From assembly GCA_028877005.1 (NCBI GenBank), contig JAGWPI010000357.1, forward strand, positions 1-9,662: a stretch of 9,662 nucleotides of DNA, in the 5' to 3' direction. The number at the start of each line of letters is the position of its first letter. Position 1 is the stretch's first letter. This stretch comes from Bacteroidota bacterium (lineage in GTDB: Bacteria > Bacteroidota > Bacteroidia > Chitinophagales > Chitinophagaceae). Of the stretch, positions 1 to 5,368 are shown piece after piece. Made by a program: the position numbers and the translations under genes. The notes beneath the pieces are model-generated. The model was given only the letters and a program-made list of their open reading frames with translations, was not told the DNA's origin and did no database searches.

Positions 1-1
1 C

Positions 2-448
2 AATGTTGCTTTTTTAAGAACGCCCATTGAAATGATACATCACTATTTTATGCCACATTCTGTGGAGGCTATTTGGATTACCTTTCCTGATCCTCAATTA
101 CGTTTATCTAAAGCAAAAAAAAGATTAACCCACCCCAGATTTTTACGTTTGTACCAACAAATATTACAACCAAATGGTATTGTATATTTAAAAACAGATA
201 GCCCCGATTTGTATCGCTTTACAAAAACTGTTATCAACTTATTTCAGTTAGAATTGTTACAAGACTTTGATAACTTATATGCAAATACTTCATTACTACC
301 CGAACATACCATAAAAACACATTATGAAAAGTTAGATATTGCACAAAGTAGTCGTGTACATTTTCTTGCTTTTAGAATAAATTCTATTTTAGACAATGAA
401 AAAGATGTTGTTCTTAAAAAAATAATTTCTGAATATGCCACTAATTGA
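2..448 (+). CDS. trmB: tRNA (guanine-N7-)-methyltransferase TrmB, 5'-truncated by window edge
   Basis: This is the C-terminal 148 residues of TrmB, the SAM-dependent enzyme that methylates G46 in the variable loop of tRNAs to m7G in the cytoplasm. The frame is open from base 2, so the true start and the N-terminal SAM-binding glycine motif lie to the left. Visible family motifs are NVAFLR at the very start of the fragment, WITFPDP (bases about 77-97), the basic stretch KAKKRLTHPRFL that follows it, LKTDSPDLY, and near the end the THYEKLDIAQSSRVHFLAF stretch matching the TrmB C-terminal T-x-YE...L-x-F signature. The proline-aspartate motif and the TD motif are those expected to shape the tRNA/SAM site in the family. 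An internal ATG at base 32 falls inside conserved sequence and is not the start. The gene overlaps the next one by 14 bases, so they are probably co-transcribed. Confidence 0.93.
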   Translation, partial: NVAFLRTPIEMIHHYFMPHSVEAIWITFPDPQLRLSKAKKRLTHPRFLRLYQQILQPNGIVYLKTDSPDLYRFTKTVINLFQLELLQDFDNLYANTSLLPEHTIKTHYEKLDIAQSSRVHFLAFRINSILDNEKDVVLKKIISEYATN

Positions 449-644
449 AGGAACTGATTTTTATTATGATTCAGAAGGCTATATGGTTTTAACCGAAAAA
501 TACCATTTAGAAAAAGGCTATTGTTGCGGATATGGTTGCAGGCACTGTCCTTACCAATATGAAAATGTGCCTGAACCTAAGCGATCTCACATCATTGATG
601 CAGCTCTTCAAAACAATACCAATACCCCAAAAAAATCACATTAG
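435..644 (+). CDS. DUF5522 small cysteine-rich protein
   Basis: This is a 69-residue protein of unknown function. The core KGYCCGYGCRHCPY (residues 27-40) matches my memory of the DUF5522 family, where this cysteine-rich motif is the hallmark. The cysteines are C30, C31, C35 and C38, with H37 beside them; a zinc or iron-sulfur site is a reasonable inference but is not shown by the sequence. The N-terminal half (GTDFYYDSEGYMVLTEKYHL) looks like a small beta-rich module. There is no signal peptide or membrane segment, so it is probably cytoplasmic. The ATG at 435 is the only sensible start and overlaps the end of trmB by 14 bases, which suggests translational coupling. The C-terminal 20 residues are low in conservation and overlap the likely start of the next gene. 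Confidence 0.82.
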   Translation: MPLIEGTDFYYDSEGYMVLTEKYHLEKGYCCGYGCRHCPYQYENVPEPKRSHIIDAALQNNTNTPKKSH

Positions 645-1032
645 TTTGTCAAAGGCGCAAAAGCATATAGCCATTAATAAAGTTTTACCAAGTGGTAAAA
701 AAGAGCACTCTTTTTTTGAACAGGTGTATGAGGTAGTGGTATTAATACCCAAAGGAAGGGTAACCAGCTATGGTGCCATTGCCAAGTTTTTAGGCACCGG
801 AATGAGTGCAAGAATGGTAGGCTGGGCCTTAAATAATGCCCACCATTTAGCTCATATTCCGGCGCACCGTGTTGTAAATAGGAATGGCTTATTGAGTGGT
901 AAAGCACATTTTGAAACGCCTACACAAATGCAAACACTTTTAGAAAAAGAAGGCTTACAAGTAAAAGATGATTGTATTGTAAATTTTTCATTACACTTTT
1001 GGGACCCAGCTGTTGAACTAACAATACAGTAG
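598..1032 (+). CDS. Alkyltransferase-like (ATL) protein, MGMT-family DNA-binding domain without the acceptor Cys
   Basis: This is a 144-residue protein with the O6-alkylguanine-DNA alkyltransferase C-terminal fold. Numbered from ATG 598, the domain begins near F39. VTSYGAIAKFL (55-65) carries the family Tyr (Y58). SARMVGWALNN (70-80) is the recognition helix with the Arg finger (R72). The active-site motif is PAHRVVN (88-94): A89 replaces the Cys of PCHR, so it cannot accept an alkyl group. In known ATL proteins of this type the lesion is bound and flipped, and nucleotide excision repair is recruited; that role is inferred here. The start is uncertain. ATG 598 overlaps DUF5522 by 47 bases, TTG 646 lies just after the DUF5522 stop, and ATG 532 would add a stretch without family similarity inside DUF5522. 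The gene ends 3 bases from the opposing DUF420 stop. Confidence 0.87.
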   Translation: MQLFKTIPIPQKNHISLSKAQKHIAINKVLPSGKKEHSFFEQVYEVVVLIPKGRVTSYGAIAKFLGTGMSARMVGWALNNAHHLAHIPAHRVVNRNGLLSGKAHFETPTQMQTLLEKEGLQVKDDCIVNFSLHFWDPAVELTIQ

Positions 1033-1035
1033 ATA

Positions 1036-1578
1036 CTATTGATAATAAGGGCTAATAAATAAATAAACAATAGGACCTGTTACGGCCACATATAACCACA
1101 GTGGCCAAGTGTATCGTGCTAATTTTTTATGTAAAGAAAACTCGGCTGTTAATGCCCTATAAGCAGTAAATAAGATAAATGGCAGTATAATGGCTGCTAA
1201 AAAAATATGCGTAAATAAAATAATTAAATAAATCACTTTTATAGTTCCTGTACCTCCAAACTTTGTTTCGCCGGCTAAAAGATGGTGGGCAATATAACTG
1301 ATTAAAAAAAGTACTGAAAGCACCAATGCCGTAATCATTAATTTTTTGTGCAGTAAATAATGTTTAGTTTTTACAGCAACTAAAGCAGCCACTAATAAAA
1401 TGGCAATAATGGTGTTTATAATAGCATTAAAAGCCGCAAATACATGTACATTAAATCCAAGATGAATGCTTAATTTAAAATTACTGAGCAATACTACTGC
1501 TGCAAATACAACAAAAGAAAATATACCAATTAGTGTTTTGGCTTGAGCATCATTTTTTTTCAGAACAGCTGATAACAT
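1036..1578 (-). CDS. DUF420 integral membrane protein, probable cytochrome oxidase assembly factor
   Basis: This is a 180-residue membrane protein with about five predicted transmembrane segments (roughly 15-33, 45-69, 79-98, 113-136 and 156-175). Histidines and polar residues at the helix ends are typical of DUF420: H45, N55, HKK at 77-79, HH at 98-99, H124 and HKKLARYTWPLWLY at 150-163. In Bacillus and Staphylococcus the DUF420 protein CtaM/YozB is needed to make an active aa3/caa3 oxidase. The same job is inferred here from family and position, next to an SCO copper chaperone and the cox genes. The ATG at 1578 follows sco by 34 bases with no terminator visible, so both are likely on one transcript. 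The 3' end faces the ATL gene with a 3-base gap. The alternative description is simply 'DUF420 protein of unknown function'. Confidence 0.85.
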   Translation of the reverse strand: MLSAVLKKNDAQAKTLIGIFSFVVFAAVVLLSNFKLSIHLGFNVHVFAAFNAIINTIIAILLVAALVAVKTKHYLLHKKLMITALVLSVLFLISYIAHHLLAGETKFGGTGTIKVIYLIILFTHIFLAAIILPFILFTAYRALTAEFSLHKKLARYTWPLWLYVAVTGPIVYLFISPYYQ

Positions 1579-1612
1579 GTTTAAATTTATTTAACTAATA
1601 TTAACGAAAAAA

Positions 1613-2437
1613 TTACGCATTTTGTTTGGGTACTTTTCCTGGTTTTCTAGTTAATGCATATACAAACACTATAATCATTATTACAATCACTACCCAAAGC
1701 CATTTTAAAGCAACAATAGAAGCAAATACTTCACTTTTTTGTGATCTATCTTTCTCTAACATTAGTAAACCAATATCTTTTGCCAATTTTCCCAATGCTA
1801 CTGTGTCTCTTCCATCATACAATCCTCTTACCACATAATTTTTATCCAACAGAATAAAAGAGGGGGTATGTAAAAAGGCAGTATCAACATTATGGCCATC
1901 AATTAATCCAATCTTAAGTTCATTAAATGCAAAATCATAAATTTTCTTTTTGGGTCCGGTAAGCATCCACCAGTTATCGGGGTTTACACCATAAGCATTT
2001 GCATAAGCTTTTAATGCTTGTACACTATCTCTTTCCGGATCTACAGAAAATGAAATAAATTGAACAATAGACGAATCGACCACCCTTCTTCCTTCCTCAT
2101 AATTAGAGAAGGATTGTTGCAATTTGCGCATATTACGGGTTAAAGTAGGGCATGGATTAGGGCAACGTGTAAAAAAGAAATCCATTACCGTTATCTTTCC
2201 GGGTTTATCATATAAACTAACCTTATCACCCAATTGGTTCACCAAGGTAATATTAGCAGTATGATGCCAAAAACTGTCTGTTATTTCTTTGCCTTTTTCT
2301 ACTCGTGTGCTTGTGCTATCTAATAACAATTTGCGAGGCATTACAACAGCTTTGTCACTAAACGATTTTAGCATTAAATAACTCACTAACGGAATAAGTA
2401 ATGCTATAAGTAATGCCAGAATGGCTTTTTTATTCAT
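1613..2437 (-). CDS. SCO1/SenC-family copper chaperone for cytochrome c oxidase
   Basis: This is a 274-residue membrane-anchored thioredoxin-fold protein that delivers copper to, or reduces, the CuA site of oxidase subunit II on the periplasmic side. An N-terminal membrane anchor spans about residues 5-23. The SCO domain runs from about 55 to 225 with the copper motif C92-PNP-C96 in FFFTRCPNPCPTL, the SFSVDPERD strand (129-137) typical of SCO, and the copper-ligand H190 in FLHTPSF. All three ligands are present. A second hydrophobic helix near the C-terminus (about 243-263, VALKWLWVVIVIMIIV) followed by a basic tail gives a hairpin topology with both ends in the cytoplasm. The frame is open 19 codons further upstream, but ATG 2437 gives the normal MNKK-anchor start and sits directly after the promoter box; the longer version would read through the terminator hairpin. 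Confidence 0.92.
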   Translation of the reverse strand: MNKKAILALLIALLIPLVSYLMLKSFSDKAVVMPRKLLLDSTSTRVEKGKEITDSFWHHTANITLVNQLGDKVSLYDKPGKITVMDFFFTRCPNPCPTLTRNMRKLQQSFSNYEEGRRVVDSSIVQFISFSVDPERDSVQALKAYANAYGVNPDNWWMLTGPKKKIYDFAFNELKIGLIDGHNVDTAFLHTPSFILLDKNYVVRGLYDGRDTVALGKLAKDIGLLMLEKDRSQKSEVFASIVALKWLWVVIVIMIIVFVYALTRKPGKVPKQNA

Positions 2438-2441
2438 GGTG

Positions 2442-2449
2442 CAAAGGTA
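2442..2449 (-). promoter_or_regulatory. TAnnTTTG-type -7 promoter box for sco-DUF420
   Basis: On the minus strand the bases read TACCTTTG, an exact match to the Bacteroidota -7 consensus TAnnTTTG. The box ends only 4 bases before the sco ATG, so transcription would begin at or within a base or two of the start codon. A possible -33 TTG lies at 2466-2468, but its 16-base spacing is about 4 bases shorter than usual. Its position directly after a terminator supports a new transcription unit. Confidence 0.5.
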
Positions 2450-2452
2450 ATA

Positions 2453-2491
2453 ATGTAAAATAAAACAACCATTGCTGTTATACAATGGTTG
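2453..2491 (-). terminator. Rho-independent terminator after cox4
   Basis: A perfect 9-base inverted repeat (CAACCATTG at 2466-2474, CAATGGTTG at 2483-2491) with an 8-base loop lies 34 bases beyond the cox4 stop. In the direction of cox transcription it is followed by TTTTATTTTA. The hairpin is moderately stable (four G/C pairs of nine). It probably marks the end of the act-cox operon and separates it from sco. Confidence 0.72.
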
Positions 2492-2524
2492 CAAAAACTG
2501 GTGTTAAAATACAGCCACAATTTT

Positions 2525-2962
2525 CTATTCAACCGCTTTTTTCATTTCAATAGTACCTTTTTCATGTTCACCTTGTTGCTTTTGTTGAACAGGAATGTTG
2601 CTTTCCTGATCATAAGGGGCATACTTATTGCGTAATTCTCTAAATGAATTACCATCTGCTAAAAAGGCAATGATAAACCAAATAAACAAACCAAGAGGTA
2701 ATACAATAGTCATGATTAAATTTCTTATTTCATGCTTTAAATGCATAAAATATGCAACAATATAAAATGCTTTGGCTAGCATCAAAATCAGAATTATTCC
2801 TTTGATTAAATGTCTTGAAAAACTTTGTTCAGACATATTTACCATTGAGTAACCCAATGCTAATTCAATAATAGTTAATACACTTAAAATAATGGTAACC
2901 TTGTAAACCTCTTTGCGAGCTGCAACAGCATGTGCATCGTCCAATACTCTTAAATCTTCCAT
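2525..2962 (-). CDS. Cytochrome c oxidase subunit IV (prokaryotic COX4 type)
   Basis: This is a 145-residue small membrane subunit of the aa3-type oxidase, thought to stabilise the complex. It has three transmembrane helices (about 22-41, 54-73 and 82-102), and the segment AKAFYIVAYFMHLKHE (63-78) is the most recognisable signature of prokaryotic subunit IV. The C-terminal 40 residues are charged and glutamine-rich and should be soluble. ATG 2962 is preferred: the open frame extends 20 codons further upstream but would then overlap the end of subunit III and add a basic, non-family N-terminus. With this start the gap to cox3 is 31 bases. It is the last gene of the operon; a terminator hairpin follows. 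There are no cofactor ligands in this subunit. Confidence 0.88.
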   Translation of the reverse strand: MEDLRVLDDAHAVAARKEVYKVTIILSVLTIIELALGYSMVNMSEQSFSRHLIKGIILILMLAKAFYIVAYFMHLKHEIRNLIMTIVLPLGLFIWFIIAFLADGNSFRELRNKYAPYDQESNIPVQQKQQGEHEKGTIEMKKAVE

Positions 2963-2993
2963 ATAATTTTTTTTAAATGTTCGTTTATTTAAT

Positions 2994-3668
2994 TTATACC
3001 AGATAAAAACAGGTAAATACAAATACCCAAACCAAATCTACAAAGTGCCAGTATAAACCGGCTTTTTCAATCATTAAATAATGTCCCTTCTTTTCAAAAG
3101 TGTTATTTAATGCCATAATGAGCATAATTACATTAATAACTACACCACTGAATACATGAAACCCGTGGAAACCGGTGATAGTAAAAAAGAAATTAGTAAA
3201 GTTAGTTGTTGATTGTGTTCCATCTGCATTTAAGAATGGATTACGGCCCCACCATGCACCTTCGTGAAAAAGGTGTGTCCACTCCCATGCTTGGCAACTT
3301 AAAAAGGCTAAACCGCCAATAATTGTAAATATAAGATTTGTAACAACCCCTTTTTTGTTCATATTTTGACCTGCCTGAACTGCTAATACCATGGTAACAG
3401 AACTTAAGATCAAAATAAAAGTCATTAAACTAACAAACAATAAAGGGTAACCGGCTCCTAACCCAGGGAAAGAATTAAATACATGATTTGGATCGGGCCA
3501 ACCTTGGGTAGCAAAACGGGTAGTTCCATAAGCAATGAGCAGGGCACCAAAAGTAAAAGTGTCGCTCATTAAGAAATACCACATCATTACTTTACCATAC
3601 TCTACATTGAAGGGGCTTTTACCACCACTCCACCATTTGGTTGTTACTGTTGCTGTTGTTGTTGACAT
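2994..3668 (-). CDS. Cytochrome c oxidase subunit III (second copy, 224 aa)
   Basis: This is a heme-copper oxidase subunit III, a membrane protein without redox cofactors that supports proton uptake and stability of subunit I. Five hydrophobic helices are visible at about 27-47, 75-97, 110-127, 157-187 and 206-224. Family motifs are GFHGFHVFSG (166-175) and the terminal YWHFVDLVWVF (206-216). Between helices 3 and 4 it carries a loop with H132, H135 and the WWG sequence (139-141) that the upstream subunit III lacks. The ATG at 3668 gives an MSTTT N-terminus rich in threonine. It lies 79 bases after the other cox3, the second largest gap in the operon. The two copies are clearly diverged rather than a recent duplication, so they probably have distinct roles in the complex. 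Confidence 0.92.
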   Translation of the reverse strand: MSTTTATVTTKWWSGGKSPFNVEYGKVMMWYFLMSDTFTFGALLIAYGTTRFATQGWPDPNHVFNSFPGLGAGYPLLFVSLMTFILILSSVTMVLAVQAGQNMNKKGVVTNLIFTIIGGLAFLSCQAWEWTHLFHEGAWWGRNPFLNADGTQSTTNFTNFFFTITGFHGFHVFSGVVINVIMLIMALNNTFEKKGHYLMIEKAGLYWHFVDLVWVFVFTCFYLV

Positions 3669-3747
3669 GTTGGTTCATTAATTACGTTCGCAAATTTATT
3701 AGCTTATGTTTAAAAACGGTGCACAAAATGCATATTTTTTAAAGTGC

Positions 3748-4329
3748 TTATCTGGCTACATAAAGAAATATATATAAATAAATCCAAAGTATGTCTACAA
3801 AATGCCAGTAAGTACTTACTATTTCAATAGGAACAGGGCTATAGGATTTTACTTTTGTTCTAAAAGCTCTGAAGAAAGTAATTAACAGAGCAATAACTCC
3901 GCCCAAAACATGCAGTACATGAAGGCCAATAATAACTACTAAAAAAGAGGCTGCAGCATTACTTCCTGGGCCTAATAATAATACGCCATGATTAGCCATA
4001 CCTTTAAAGCCAATGTATTGTAAATAAGCAAAAACCAAACCCAATACCACGGTAATAGATATTAGATTTTTATATTTTTGCATAGCTCTAGCCTTAAAAG
4101 CTTTTAAAGACAAATACATAGTAACACTGCTTAAGATAATTACTGCAGTTGAATACATAAACACCGGCGATAATTGTACATCTTCCCAATTAGCTTGGTT
4201 TCTTTTTACAATATATGCGCTGGTTAATCCGGCAAACATCATACAAATGCTGCCTATCCCCATCCACATTAAAAATTTATGCGGATGAATTTTTTTACTT
4301 CTATTCGGGGTATCTGTTAATGCCATCAT
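3748..4329 (-). CDS. Cytochrome c oxidase subunit III (first copy, 193 aa)
   Basis: This is a short subunit III-family protein with five helices (about 20-41, 57-75, 89-106, 126-152 and 174-191), matching the five-helix bacterial form that lacks the first two helices of the mitochondrial subunit. Motifs are IHPHKF (14-19) before helix 1, GLHVLHVLGG (135-144) and the C-terminal YWHFVDILW (174-182). The start is ATG 4329 or the adjacent ATG 4326. The open frame runs on upstream to 4407, but that would overlap the ctaB coding end and is not family-like. With the chosen start the gap to ctaB is 34 bases, consistent with one operon. Together with the second cox3 it is part of the oxidase module; tandem distinct cox3 genes are common in this Bacteroidota cluster. 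Confidence 0.91.
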   Translation of the reverse strand: MMALTDTPNRSKKIHPHKFLMWMGIGSICMMFAGLTSAYIVKRNQANWEDVQLSPVFMYSTAVIILSSVTMYLSLKAFKARAMQKYKNLISITVVLGLVFAYLQYIGFKGMANHGVLLLGPGSNAAASFLVVIIGLHVLHVLGGVIALLITFFRAFRTKVKSYSPVPIEIVSTYWHFVDILWIYLYIFLYVAR

Positions 4330-4363
4330 CACGTCTTCAATTAAACGATTGAATAAAATATTT

Positions 4364-5281
4364 TTAAGCACCGGGTATTTTATCTGCCAATAAAGCAAAT
4401 AAAACAATTGGTAAATAAATATAACTACTAAACATTACTCTTCTTGCTGCCTTTACAGTCATTTCTCTATACAAACGTATAGATTGTATCACCATAAATA
4501 CGTTACAGGCTACTAAAATCCACATACTTATTTGTCCGGACATATTTAAATAAGCCGGTAATAATCCAACAGGAATCATTAAAACGCTGTACATAATGGT
4601 TTGAAGGGCGGTAAATTTTGTAGGTCCTGTTTCATTTGGTAATAGTTTAAAGCCTGCTTTAGAATAATCATTATGAGCTACCCAAGCAATGGCCCAAAAA
4701 TGAGGAAACTGCCATAAAAATTGAATAGCAAATAAAACCCAACCGCCTGCCGTAAAAGCATCTTGTCCGGCCACCCAACCAATTAAACAAGGTAATGCAC
4801 CGGGAAAACCACCAATTAATACAGCAATAGCATTTATTTTTTTTAATGGTGTATAAATGAATGCATAAAGAAACAAACTGAAAGCAGAGAGTAATGCCGA
4901 TGAAAGATTGAAAAAATACCACATCATAGCCACGCCAATTACCCCACTAATCAATGCAAAAATGTAGGCTTCTTCTGCACGCATTCTTCCACTGGCAACC
5001 GGTCGTTTTAGGGTTCTTTTCATTAATGCATCTGTATCCTTTTCAACTGCCTGATTTATAGCATTGGCGCTCCCGGTAATTAATAAGCCGGCTACAAACA
5101 ATAACACAATCATTCCCCAATTATAGGCCACTACTTTTGGTGCCATTAAATAACAAATTACACAAGAGAATACAACGGTAAAACTCAAGGTAAATTTCAT
5201 CAACTGAAAATAGTCCTTTACTTTGGCTACCAATGCAAATGAAAAAGATGTAGATGTATCTATGGTTTTTGTCATGTTCAT
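4364..5281 (-). CDS. ctaB: Protoheme IX farnesyltransferase (heme O synthase)
   Basis: CtaB/COX10 is a polytopic UbiA-superfamily prenyltransferase that attaches a farnesyl group to heme b, giving heme O, the precursor of heme A needed by the aa3 oxidase made from this operon. From ATG 5281 it is 305 residues, normal for the family. The prenyl-diphosphate/Mg motif is N76-QAVEK-D82-T-D84, followed by MKRTLKRP (87-94). Further signatures are YTPLKK (143-148), GGFPGALPCLIGW (157-169) and FLWQFPHFWAIAW (188-200). Eight to nine hydrophobic helices are visible. Start choice: ATG 5281 or 5275 (MTKT...). A TTG at 5296 is also in frame but lies inside a strong hairpin and is unlikely. An 87-base gap with hairpin structure separates it from cox1. 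Heme A synthase (ctaA) is not in the window. Confidence 0.95.
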   Translation of the reverse strand: MNMTKTIDTSTSFSFALVAKVKDYFQLMKFTLSFTVVFSCVICYLMAPKVVAYNWGMIVLLFVAGLLITGSANAINQAVEKDTDALMKRTLKRPVASGRMRAEEAYIFALISGVIGVAMMWYFFNLSSALLSAFSLFLYAFIYTPLKKINAIAVLIGGFPGALPCLIGWVAGQDAFTAGGWVLFAIQFLWQFPHFWAIAWVAHNDYSKAGFKLLPNETGPTKFTALQTIMYSVLMIPVGLLPAYLNMSGQISMWILVACNVFMVIQSIRLYREMTVKAARRVMFSSYIYLPIVLFALLADKIPGA

Positions 5282-5293
5282 TTTAGTAAAAGC

Positions 5294-5319
5294 CAATGCC
5301 CTGATATCTCAGGGCATTG
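5294..5319 (-). promoter_or_regulatory. Strong intercistronic hairpin before ctaB (attenuator or partial terminator)
   Basis: A perfect 11-base inverted repeat (5294-5304 with 5309-5319) with a 4-base loop (GATA in the transcript) lies between cox1 and ctaB, 12 bases before the ctaB ATG. It is followed in the transcript by GGCTTTTACT, a weak T-tract of four. It may trim read-through from cox1/cox2 into ctaB, protect the upstream mRNA 3' end, or hinder ctaB translation. An upstream segment (5338-5346) can pair with its loop region as an alternative. Confidence 0.62.
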
Positions 5320-5368
5320 CACATATTTAAGGTGAAGCCGAGATATTTACTTCACTTGTTCATTCAAA

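Noticed and set aside
674..1070. Minus-strand open frames over the ATL gene
   Set aside because: The plus-strand frame carries clear ATL motifs; the antisense frames are compositional by-products.
2438..2494. Longer SCO reading frame starting at 2494
   Set aside because: The added 19 residues are encoded by the terminator hairpin and promoter region and do not resemble a family N-terminus; MNKK plus the membrane anchor is the natural start.
3691..3698. TAAATTTG on the minus strand, a match to TAnnTTTG 22 bases before the second cox3 ATG
   Set aside because: No TTG at the expected -33 distance, and the match is easily produced in such AT-rich sequence. An internal promoter is possible but not supported.
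4330..4407. Longer first cox3 reading frame starting at 4407
   Set aside because: It would overlap the ctaB coding end, and the extra residues are not subunit III-like.
5294..5296. TTG as an upstream start codon for ctaB
   Set aside because: It lies in the base of the strong hairpin, and two good ATG codons follow at 5281 and 5275.
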